NCBI GenBank assembly: GCA_021796155.1
Contig: JAJYOO010000189.1
Coordinates: 1 to 5,653 of the forward strand
Source: Chloroflexota bacterium
GTDB lineage: Bacteria > Chloroflexota > Anaerolineae > Anaerolineales > Villigracilaceae
Direction: 5' to 3'
Length of the DNA stretch: 5,653 nt
Every line of letters starts with the position of its first letter. Positions within the stretch are counted from its first letter, which is position 1. This document shows, piece by piece, positions 1 to 5,483 of the stretch. The notes beneath the pieces are model-generated. The model saw nothing but the letters and a program-made list of their open reading frames with translations, had not been told where the DNA came from and did no database searches. The position numbers were made by a program, and so were the translations under genes.

Positions 1-201
1 CGCTCTCTGGCTATGCTGGCGGCGAGCATCGTTGGCTGGCTGTGCGGACTGGTCAACGCGGCGCTGTTACCGGCGCTGGCGCAATCATCAGACTCGGCGT
101 GGCTGGTCACGTTTTCGTTGGCAGGCGCGCAACTGTGTCTCAGTTTTGTGATTGCATTGGTCGGGGGAATTTTTCTCAATCGGAGGCGGCAAGCCGTTTG
201 A
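1..201 (+). CDS. C-terminal fragment of a two-helix membrane protein
   Basis: The reading frame is open from the first base, so this is the tail of a gene that begins outside the window; an internal ATG at 13 is unlikely to be the true start. The 66 visible residues contain two hydrophobic stretches, roughly residues 3-26 and 34-57, separated by a short polar turn (QSSDS). They end in NRRRQAV, whose positive charges suggest that the C-terminus lies in the cytoplasm. Only five bases separate its stop codon from the next ATG, so it is probably co-transcribed and perhaps translationally coupled with the large surface protein downstream. No catalytic motif is visible and I do not recognise the family. 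It could be a general integral membrane protein or a subunit of a larger assembly. Confidence 0.6.
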   Translation, partial: RSLAMLAASIVGWLCGLVNAALLPALAQSSDSAWLVTFSLAGAQLCLSFVIALVGGIFLNRRRQAV

Positions 202-206
202 GACTC

Positions 207-1958
207 ATGAATAAATTTACTCGCGTATCACTTATTATCTTGATTGGAATCTTTCTCGGCGCGGCATTGAATGTGACGGTCACGCCCGTTCGCGCTCAAA
301 ACGTAGACCCGTCACAACTGATGATTGACGTTTTCAATGAAGCGGCGGCGTCTATGGGATGGGACAGTTCTTGGCGGGCAAGCGCGTCCAACGTCCATAG
401 TTCGAATGGACAGACTCAACTTGGCATAACGGTTCTAGTCAATTCATCGGATCAGTTTTGCGGCAACCGCTCCAATAGCGCGGTTATTACTTTCTTTCCA
501 ACAGCCGATGCAACCAGTAAATATCTAAGCAATGCTTACAAGAATGACAGCGTCGAATCATTTCACGGACTGACCGCTTATCGCAAAGTCAATATTGCAG
601 AGCATGGAAATTATAAATTTCAAGATTGGCTGGCGTGGTCAATGGGGAATTATGTTTTTGTCATTGGCGATTTATTCGATTGCCCCGCCGAAGGCTTGGC
701 GGGAGATGAATTGAATGCCACGCCATTTGCGGATGCGATTTACGCGGCGGCAATCAATCATGGACTCGGACAGGATGTAAATCCCAATCCGAATCCAAAT
801 CCTAACCCCGCGCCGAATCCAAATCCAGAACCAAACCCGAATCCAAAACCCAATCCTGAACCCAATCCGAGTCCGATTGATCCGGTTGTATTGAATACGC
901 TTCAATCCTTGCTTGGCACGCCGATCATTCCAATCACAGGCGCGGTCGCGGGCGGATTGATCGCGTGGATGATTTCGATGTTGGGCGGCGGCAAGTCTGT
1001 TCCGTCAGCGCCGGTGAATTCATCGAAGGCAATCTCCGCTTATCAGCAGAAGTGGATTCAAAAGGGTTGGAAAATCAATTCGAAGACGGGACAACTCGAA
1101 GTCCAGCCCGGTGCGACGGATGACAAGGGTCGAGTCTGGTATAAACTTCCGTATGACGAAGGGGATAGTCATTGTTGGGTGGAAAAGTCGAAGGTCGAAG
1201 AATGTGAGCGCAGTCTCGCGCAAGGGCTGGTGTACGACCATAGATTAAGCGGATGGGTCGAGCCGAACGATTTAGCGAAATACGATTTACAAAGAGAAGC
1301 GCGGCATCAACAGAACATCATTGATTCGGCAAACCATAACGCGCAGATTCAAGCAGAAGTCAAAGACGCGCAAGCGCAACGCGATGCCGATTATAAAAAA
1401 TGGGAACAGGATTTCGATAAGAAAGAAGAAATCCGTTCGCAGATGGATGAGGAAAAATATAACGCGTTCAAGGCCGGATTAAAAACCACTTACTACGACA
1501 ACTGGGGAAAAGTTTTTGGCGGCGTCGAAACCACTGCCGATGTCGCGATTGCGCTCGGCGCAAAATTTGTTCCCGGCGGCAAGGCTATCGAAAAATCTTA
1601 TGAGTTAATCAAACGCGTCGCGCTGTCTGTTGATGAAGGCATTGATAAAGGTTCGGTCACAACGGCTGTCGTGGATTACACAAAACGCGCCATCAAAGAT
1701 AAAGTGGTGTCTACGGTTTCCAGCGTTTTGAGTTTGAAGAACGTCAGCAAGCCGCTCGACAAAATGGCGAAGAAAGTTTTGACCAAAGGCTCGCGTACCG
1801 GCTTGAAAATTTATGACGCGGTCACAGGCAAAGCGAAAGATAAATTCATCGAAGGCGAAATGGATGAAGCCCTTGAGTCCGACACGGGCAAAGCCGTCAT
1901 CAATTACGTTGGCGATTCGATGAAGGGCGACAATTTAGCGACGGGGATGTTCAGATGA
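207..1958 (+). CDS. Signal-peptide-bearing transmembrane protein with Asn-Pro repeat stalk, unknown function
   Basis: This 583-residue protein is not one I recognise. Residues 1-30 form a signal peptide: a basic start (MNKFTR), a hydrophobic core and a VRA-QN cleavage site. Residues 31-190 look like a folded outer domain with cysteines at 85 and 159. Residues 192-223 are sixteen X-Pro dipeptides, mostly Asn-Pro, a likely rigid stalk. Residues about 238-259 form a membrane helix. The rest is charged and probably cytoplasmic: a Trp-rich module at 283-357 with a DDKGRVWY motif, a likely coiled coil at 360-420, a more hydrophobic stretch at 436-460, and a lysine-rich tail. The ATG at 207 is preferred because the frame upstream of it overlaps the preceding gene and the signal peptide starts exactly there. 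No strong ribosome-binding site precedes it; GGAGG at 182-186 is too far away, so coupling to the upstream stop is likely. The stop overlaps the next gene's start. Confidence 0.85.
   Translation: MNKFTRVSLIILIGIFLGAALNVTVTPVRAQNVDPSQLMIDVFNEAAASMGWDSSWRASASNVHSSNGQTQLGITVLVNSSDQFCGNRSNSAVITFFPTADATSKYLSNAYKNDSVESFHGLTAYRKVNIAEHGNYKFQDWLAWSMGNYVFVIGDLFDCPAEGLAGDELNATPFADAIYAAAINHGLGQDVNPNPNPNPNPAPNPNPEPNPNPKPNPEPNPSPIDPVVLNTLQSLLGTPIIPITGAVAGGLIAWMISMLGGGKSVPSAPVNSSKAISAYQQKWIQKGWKINSKTGQLEVQPGATDDKGRVWYKLPYDEGDSHCWVEKSKVEECERSLAQGLVYDHRLSGWVEPNDLAKYDLQREARHQQNIIDSANHNAQIQAEVKDAQAQRDADYKKWEQDFDKKEEIRSQMDEEKYNAFKAGLKTTYYDNWGKVFGGVETTADVAIALGAKFVPGGKAIEKSYELIKRVALSVDEGIDKGSVTTAVVDYTKRAIKDKVVSTVSSVLSLKNVSKPLDKMAKKVLTKGSRTGLKIYDAVTGKAKDKFIEGEMDEALESDTGKAVINYVGDSMKGDNLATGMFR
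780..875 (+). repeat. Asn-Pro dipeptide-coding repeat
   Basis: Sixteen consecutive six-base units encode X-Pro, in the order N,N,N,N,N,A,N,N,E,N,N,K,N,E,N,S. The DNA repeats variants of AATCC(A/G/C) but uses several Asn and Pro codons, which keeps the tract in frame while breaking perfect identity. At the protein level it links the outer domain to the membrane helix and should form an extended, poorly folded stalk. Six-base expansion or contraction would change stalk length without a frameshift. Confidence 0.9.
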
Positions 1959-2917
1959 CAATGACCGATACTCGCATCCCGCTTCGACTTTGGGCTGGTC
2001 TCGCTAAAAGAGTTGAATCCGCGCCCGGAGTTTTGACTCCGTTAATCGCGTCCGCTGACGATTCATCCGCCGAATTAGATTCTCTTCCCGCCGATTTGCA
2101 ACCTGTATTGGAACGTCTCGCCGCGCCGCGCGCGATGAATAATCTTTCATTCATCCTGCCCGAAGATATATTTGATATTGCCATTTGTTATTCAGGCAAG
2201 ACTCTCGAACACGCCGTCGCACTATCCAACGAAGTTGAGAATGTCCGCGTGCAAGCCGCGCCGCCGATTGATGAAATCCTGACCATCGTTCAATCGCAAT
2301 TAGGCGCGGCTCAATCAAAAAATTCATCCGTTGCGTTTGACTTGTCTCCGCTTCAAGCATGGACTTGGTGGGCTTGTATTGATATCCTTCGCCAATCCGA
2401 TTCGGCTTTTCAAACCGACGCGGTCTTTGAAGCATTAGGACGACCATTCGCCATGTTCCAAAATCTCGCCGCATATTTCCGGCACTCACTTAGTTTATCT
2501 CTGCCGCGTCTCGATGAGGTAGAATCGGCGCTTAATGATTTGACCGTAATGGGATCGCTTGAGTCATCGCCGCAGGGATTCGTTCCATGCGCGTCCATTC
2601 GCGAACAAGCATGCGAATTCAACGATATGTGCGCACATCTCTTTGTAAAAACTTTTATGGTAGTGCAAGATGGAAGCATTGCCAGTCTTTATAACCGCAT
2701 CATGCAAGGTAAGTCCGGTCAATGCTTGTGGTGGTACAAAAACGGTGACAAGGTGAGTTTGCAAAGCGTCACCACACGTCAAGCTGTTGCCATGTTGGAA
2801 AAGATTCTCAAAGAACCTTTTTCTTTATTTGAACACTTGGAGCAATTTGTCCCTGCCCCGCCCGAAAAATTGACAGCGAATCAGCGCAAGCCGCGTCCGC
2901 CTGAAAAATTGAGATAA
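1955..2917 (+). CDS. Soluble protein of unknown function with possible winged-helix segment, coupled to the upstream surface protein
   Basis: The 320-residue product has no signal peptide or membrane helix, so it is probably cytoplasmic. Its ATG overlaps the preceding TGA as ATGA, a classic sign of translational coupling; a second in-frame ATG lies at 1961. Residues 1-60 look mostly helical. Residues about 130-180 are aromatic-rich (PLQAWTWWACIDILRQ). Residues about 185-210 (DEVESALNDLTVMGSLES, then a turn and GFVP) resemble the recognition helix and wing of a winged-helix fold, which is only pattern-level evidence. Residues 236-285 (a VVQDGSIASLYNRIM stretch, then LWWYKNGDKVSLQSV) look like an alpha/beta domain. 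The tail, from about 300, is proline- and lysine-rich and repeats PPEKL at 302-306 and 315-319. I cannot assign a family. Its position suggests that it works with the cytoplasmic half of the 207-1958 product, for example as a chaperone, adaptor or regulator. Confidence 0.85.
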   Translation: MTMTDTRIPLRLWAGLAKRVESAPGVLTPLIASADDSSAELDSLPADLQPVLERLAAPRAMNNLSFILPEDIFDIAICYSGKTLEHAVALSNEVENVRVQAAPPIDEILTIVQSQLGAAQSKNSSVAFDLSPLQAWTWWACIDILRQSDSAFQTDAVFEALGRPFAMFQNLAAYFRHSLSLSLPRLDEVESALNDLTVMGSLESSPQGFVPCASIREQACEFNDMCAHLFVKTFMVVQDGSIASLYNRIMQGKSGQCLWWYKNGDKVSLQSVTTRQAVAMLEKILKEPFSLFEHLEQFVPAPPEKLTANQRKPRPPEKLR

Positions 2918-2941
2918 AGCATCCATTTCATAAATTGGGAG

Positions 2942-2970
2942 GGATCGCGAACTTCAACAAGTTTTGATCC
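2942..2970 (+). other. Imperfect inverted repeat before the inhibitor lipoprotein gene
   Basis: GGATC at 2942-2946 pairs with GATCC at 2966-2970, and AACTT at 2950-2954 pairs with AAGTT at 2959-2963. The two stems are separated by a small asymmetric internal loop (GCG opposite TT), with CAAC as the apical loop. The element ends 11 bases before the ATG at 2982. It lacks a following T-run, so it is not a typical intrinsic terminator; it may be an operator or a leader hairpin, or it may be chance. The SD-like GGGAGGG at 2937-2943 abuts its left arm. Confidence 0.35.
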
Positions 2971-2981
2971 AAAATATAGCC

Positions 2982-3434
2982 ATGAAAAAGACTGTGCCCT
3001 TTTCTGTTCTCTTATTAATTTTGCTGGCTTGCAGTTTAATCACACCTCCAGCAACCCCCGTTTCACCGTCTGTAACGCCGGATAATTCCTTCTGCCAGCC
3101 GGGCTGCTCGATTAATGCAGACTCCAATGGAAAAACTATCCAGTTAAATAACGGGGAACTTTTGCTTGTTGAATTGGATCAAAACGCCTCAACGGGTTAT
3201 GAATGGTTGGTGGATAAAATAGAACCCGATAAGCTGACTAATTTGGGAACAGACTATAGTTACGGACAGAACCTTCCACCGGGCAGTGGCGGCTTGCAAT
3301 TGCTTTGTTTCAAGGCCGCTAACGCCGGGACAACAAATTTGCGGCTGATTTATCGTCGGCCTTGGGAAGTAAACGTAACTCCCGAACCGTTTGCGCCCTC
3401 TGATTTTGAAATCACCGTCAATATCACCCCATAG
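2982..3434 (+). CDS. Chagasin-like cysteine peptidase inhibitor (MEROPS I42), lipoprotein
   Basis: The 150-residue product is a probable secreted inhibitor of papain-family (C1) cysteine peptidases. The N-terminus is a lipoprotein signal, MKK, a hydrophobic core and the lipobox LLAC with Cys17 as the lipidated residue, so it should sit on the outer face of the membrane. A Thr/Pro-rich spacer follows at about 21-34. The folded part carries all three chagasin inhibitory loops: NASTGY at 68-73 (the NPTTGY-type loop), GSGG at 101-104 (GxGG) and RRPWE at 125-129 (RPW). Cys38 and Cys42 lie ahead of the domain and could form a disulfide. The ATG at 2982 is chosen because it starts the signal peptide; an in-frame TTG at 2964 adds six residues that do not improve it. 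No good ribosome-binding site precedes either start. The next gene begins 15 bases downstream. Family assignment is strong; the target peptidase is unknown and none is visible nearby. Confidence 0.88.
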   Translation: MKKTVPFSVLLLILLACSLITPPATPVSPSVTPDNSFCQPGCSINADSNGKTIQLNNGELLLVELDQNASTGYEWLVDKIEPDKLTNLGTDYSYGQNLPPGSGGLQLLCFKAANAGTTNLRLIYRRPWEVNVTPEPFAPSDFEITVNITP

Positions 3435-3437
3435 CAG

Positions 3438-3443
3438 AAAGGA
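3438..3443 (+). promoter_or_regulatory. Ribosome-binding site for the jelly-roll protein gene
   Basis: AAAGGA lies six bases before the ATG at 3450, a good Shine-Dalgarno match that supports this start. It sits in the 15-base gap after the inhibitor gene's stop, so the two genes are probably on one transcript. Confidence 0.6.
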
Positions 3444-3449
3444 ATCCTC

Positions 3450-4505
3450 ATGGACTTCCAACAAGCTCAGCAAACCTTTTTGAATCTGAAAAATCAATTC
3501 GAACACGGCGGTATCACCGCCGAAGAATTCGAAACCCGCGTCAACGAAATGACGGTCACAGACACGGACGGGACGTTGTGGCAGATTGGAGTGAAGACTG
3601 GCGGATGGTATCGCTTCGACGGGCAGAATTGGGTGGAAGATACGCCGCCCGGTCTAAGCCCAGCGCCGATTCAACCGCCTCCGGTTTATACTCCGCCGAT
3701 TCCTCCTGTTCAGCCGCGCTCGCAATCTTTGACTTGGTTATGGGTTGGAGGCGGGCTGGTCGCCCTCGCGATTTGTTGCGTGGCGATAGTCGTTGGAGTT
3801 ATCCTTGTCAATCGAATCAATCCAACCACGTTTGTATCTGTGATTCCTTCAGCGACTGTTTCGCCGCCAACTGTCCGGTCGCCAACTGCGCGACCTGCGG
3901 TTACCCAACCGGTTGCAACGCAATCACAGCAGGCCGGACCGGGATTCGACTCCCACACCATATTCATGGATGATTTTTCGAATCCGAATAGCGGCTGGGA
4001 TCGCGTCCAAAAAGATTATAAGATCACCGATTATGCAAATGGCGGTTATCGCATTTGGGTCAATAAAGAAAAGATTGACGTTTGGGCTACGCCGCGTAAA
4101 AATTTCGCTGGCGATGTCAACATTGAGGTGGACGCCACCAAGGTCGCCGGGCCGGACGACAATGACTTTGGCGTTATTTGCCGCTATCAGGATTCGGATA
4201 ACTTTTACCAGTTCTTGATCAGCAGTGATGGTTACGCCGGTATCGCGCGAGTGAAGAATGGCGATCAATCATTTCTGTCGTCAGATAAAATGGAACCGGC
4301 CGCCGCAATCCATCAGGGCGCAGCCACCAATCATATCCGCGTCACTTGTATTGGTAGTGCTTTGTCGCTTTCGGTCAATGGCAAACAGATTGCTAGCGCA
4401 AACGACGCGTCCTTTACGAGCGGCGATGTCGGATTGATTGCTGGAACGTTTAGCAATGTCGGCGTTGACATTCTTTTCAGCAATTTTTCTGCGACCTCAC
4501 GCTGA
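3450..4505 (+). CDS. Single-span membrane protein with N-terminal W-rich module and outer jelly-roll (LamG/DUF1080-like) domain
   Basis: The 351-residue product has no signal peptide. Residues 1-67 form a small module: a helix pair (FLNLKNQFEHGGITAEEFET) followed by DTDGTLWQIG, GGWYRFDGQNW and a PP end. I associate this pattern with Chloroflexota multidomain proteins, where its role is unknown to me. A proline-rich stretch (68-90) leads to a membrane helix at about 94-120. A Ser/Thr/Pro-rich stalk (125-165) follows, then a beta-rich domain at 170-349. That domain begins DDFSNPNSGWD and contains DFGVICRYQDSDNFYQFLIS, a Gly-rich GYAGIARVKNG strand pair, LSLSVNGKQIA and GDVGLIAGTF, typical of concanavalin-like jelly rolls such as LamG or DUF1080. 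Topology is inferred as N-terminus inside and jelly roll outside. It may bind glycans or surface polymers; no catalytic residues are evident. A good AAAGGA site precedes the ATG. Confidence 0.82.
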   Translation: MDFQQAQQTFLNLKNQFEHGGITAEEFETRVNEMTVTDTDGTLWQIGVKTGGWYRFDGQNWVEDTPPGLSPAPIQPPPVYTPPIPPVQPRSQSLTWLWVGGGLVALAICCVAIVVGVILVNRINPTTFVSVIPSATVSPPTVRSPTARPAVTQPVATQSQQAGPGFDSHTIFMDDFSNPNSGWDRVQKDYKITDYANGGYRIWVNKEKIDVWATPRKNFAGDVNIEVDATKVAGPDDNDFGVICRYQDSDNFYQFLISSDGYAGIARVKNGDQSFLSSDKMEPAAAIHQGAATNHIRVTCIGSALSLSVNGKQIASANDASFTSGDVGLIAGTFSNVGVDILFSNFSATSR

Positions 4506-4523
4506 GTCGCTTAATACCGGTCA

Positions 4524-4961
4524 ATGAAAATCAGAAACGAGAATATGCGAACAAACCGGCTTCTTTTGTGGGTTTTACTGACAGGCTTGCTTACAGGCGC
4601 AGCCTGTAGATTCCTTTCGGATACTATCCCTGCAACAACAGCGGAACCATCTCTAACTCCCAATAATCGATCTTTGAAGTTCGAACCGGCCAATCTGCCA
4701 AATGCACAAAAAGACATCCCATATGATGTTAAAGTTAAAGTGGAAAACGTGGAGACCTTTGTGGGCGAGTTTAGGATTATTGAAGGAAAACTACCGAAGG
4801 GGTTATCGCTTGAACGAGTGCCAGGTGAAAATGCGACACGAATAGCAGGAACGCCAAAGGAATCAGGAACATTTGCTTTTGTGCTGGAAGCGTTGTGTGA
4901 GGGCACCAATAGCCCGGGCCAGACGGGACAGAATCAATATACGCTTATCGTGGAACAATAG
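4524..4961 (+). CDS. Small lipoprotein with putative Ig (He_PIG-like) domain
   Basis: The product is 145 residues from the ATG at 4524, or 138 from the in-frame ATG at 4545. The second start gives a more compact signal peptide and has a weak CGAG sequence ahead of it, so it is a real alternative. The hydrophobic core (LLLWVLLTGLLTGAAC) ends at Cys28, a plausible but imperfect lipobox (GAAC rather than LxxC). A Thr/Pro-rich spacer follows at 33-46. Residues 54-143 match the putative-Ig pattern: an entry strand, then LPKGLSLE at 90-97, IAGTPKESGTF at 107-117, and a final strand YTLIV at 139-143. In this family the LPxGLxLd and GTPxxxGxf motifs form core turns of the fold. The likely role is adhesion or structural support at the cell surface. 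It follows the jelly-roll gene by 18 bases and may be its operon partner. Confidence 0.8.
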   Translation: MKIRNENMRTNRLLLWVLLTGLLTGAACRFLSDTIPATTAEPSLTPNNRSLKFEPANLPNAQKDIPYDVKVKVENVETFVGEFRIIEGKLPKGLSLERVPGENATRIAGTPKESGTFAFVLEALCEGTNSPGQTGQNQYTLIVEQ

Positions 4962-4988
4962 TGTTTGCGCTGATTAACGGAGGAATCG

Positions 4989-5075
4989 ATGAGCGTTACA
5001 GAATTCGCCTTAAGCAAAGTCGATGCAAGTTTGGCGAAGGAGGAACGAAAAACTGCTGATTTAGCGACTAACTGA
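4989..5075 (+). CDS. Candidate 28-residue small protein or decayed gene start
   Basis: The frame encodes MSVTEFALSKVDASLAKEER and then KTADLATN before TGA. GGAGGA at 4979-4984 lies four bases before the ATG, the strongest ribosome-binding site in the window. The peptide is soluble, charged and probably helical, with no membrane helix, cysteines or known motif. It begins 27 bases after the Ig-domain lipoprotein gene and could be the last cistron of that run. The stop lies inside the palindrome at 5071-5081. The strong site on so short a frame also fits the preserved 5' end of a gene truncated by a deletion or insertion. Confidence 0.35.
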   Translation: MSVTEFALSKVDASLAKEERKTADLATN

Positions 5076-5081
5076 CTCAGT
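5071..5081 (+). repeat. 11-base palindrome with a nearby third copy of its half-site
   Basis: ACTGA-C-TCAGT is a perfect inverted repeat around a central C, overlapping the stop of the 28-codon frame. TCAGT recurs at 5090-5094, and AACTGA at 5070-5075 can also pair with TCAGTT at 5090-5095. This could be a protein-binding site or the edge of a repeat. No T-run follows, so it is not a typical terminator. Confidence 0.3.
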
Positions 5082-5192
5082 ATCATTGATCAGTTGCTAT
5101 GCTTTGAGCGGCCACAATATCTCGACAGGCTCGATAACCAATTGCGGTTTTGCGCGTTTGGAGAAATATCAAAATCCAACCGCGCAGCCCGC

Positions 5193-5215
5193 GCACTTGC
5201 CCTGCGTGCAAGTGC
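5193..5215 (+). repeat. Perfect 8-bp hairpin with a competing alternative fold
   Basis: GCACTTGC at 5193-5200 and GCAAGTGC at 5208-5215 are exact reverse complements around a seven-base loop. An alternative stem pairs ACTT and CCCTGC (5195-5205, with one bulged G) with GCAGGG and AAGT (5214-5223). The two folds exclude each other. With no T-run, termination is unlikely; a dispersed palindromic repeat is the more probable reading. Confidence 0.55.
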
Positions 5216-5259
5216 AGGGAAGTACGCCAAGAAAAAGCCTTTGACTTTGCGCTCGCCTG

Positions 5260-5272
5260 CCCTCGTTGAGGG
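5260..5272 (+). repeat. Short hairpin CCCTC-GTT-GAGGG
   Basis: Five-base arms CCCTC (5260-5264) and GAGGG (5268-5272) surround a three-base loop. It lies about 45 bases after the hairpin at 5193-5215 and may belong to the same repeat. It has no T-rich tail, so I do not call it a terminator. Confidence 0.35.
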
Positions 5273-5441
5273 TTGCGGTAAATTAAAAGCGCGGTTCATG
5301 CCCGTGTTCGGTATATCTCCGACAGCGCATCAGCATTTCTGGTGATATTCAGCCCTGTAACATAATCTAATCATTCTGACCTTCCAGGCAATTAATCTGG
5401 CCGGGGCATTATATTTTGGGGGCAAGAAAATAATCATGGAA

Positions 5442-5447
5442 TATAAT
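5442..5447 (+). promoter_or_regulatory. Probable -10 box for the DUF255 gene
   Basis: A perfect TATAAT lies 36 bases before the ATG at 5484, in an AT-rich stretch, which would give a short leader. The -35 element is weak: TTGGGG at 5416-5421 sits 20 bases upstream, longer than the usual spacing. The isolated position of the gene after a gene-poor interval supports a promoter here. Confidence 0.4.
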
Positions 5448-5461
5448 TGATAGTACGTATT

Positions 5462-5475
5462 CTGTAACTTTACAG
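5462..5475 (+). promoter_or_regulatory. 14-base palindrome, possible operator or leader hairpin
   Basis: CTGTAA-CT-TTACAG is a perfect inverted repeat with a two-base centre. It lies between the -10-like TATAAT and the ATG at 5484, and its right arm overlaps the AGG of the presumed ribosome-binding site (5474-5476). The half-site CTGTAAC also occurs at 5355-5361. The position suits a repressor operator just downstream of transcription start. No regulator for it is visible in the window. Confidence 0.35.
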
Positions 5476-5483
5476 GTCATGAC

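Larger units (their letters stand above)
4962..5483 (+). other. Gene-poor interval with a candidate small ORF, hairpins and a promoter
   Basis: No convincing long gene is present. The reading frames open across 5090-5345 on both strands lack a ribosome-binding site and give basic, low-complexity translations. The interval holds the 28-codon frame at 4989, palindromes at 5071-5081 and 5462-5475, hairpins at 5193-5215 and 5260-5272, and a -10-like TATAAT at 5442. The middle part, about 5100-5290, is richer in GC and short palindromes than its flanks, as expected for a dispersed intergenic repeat. Confidence 0.6.

Noticed and set aside
42..206. Upstream extension of the 207-1958 frame to an ATG at 42
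   Set aside because: It overlaps the membrane-protein tail in another frame and would bury the clear signal peptide that begins at 207.
672..905. Minus-strand frame giving an Arg/Ile/Trp-rich peptide
   Set aside because: It is the antisense reading of the Asn-Pro repeat; the low-complexity translation is explained by that repeat.
2964..2981. TTG start at 2964 for the inhibitor gene
   Set aside because: It adds six residues before a complete lipoprotein signal and has no properly spaced ribosome-binding site.
3578..4268. Overlapping frames on both strands inside the jelly-roll gene
   Set aside because: Their translations lack coherent domains, while the 3450-4505 frame has a good RBS, a membrane helix and a recognisable fold.
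5193..5272. Hairpins as intrinsic terminators
   Set aside because: Neither stem is followed by a T-run.
5090..5345. Open frames on both strands (5094-5345 + and 5090-5299 -)
   Set aside because: Neither has a ribosome-binding site or recognisable motif, and both cross palindromic GC-rich sequence, which more likely keeps them open by composition.
5479..5481. ATG at 5479 as start of the last gene
   Set aside because: It is out of frame with the conserved DUF255 block; the ATG at 5484 is in frame and well spaced from AGG.
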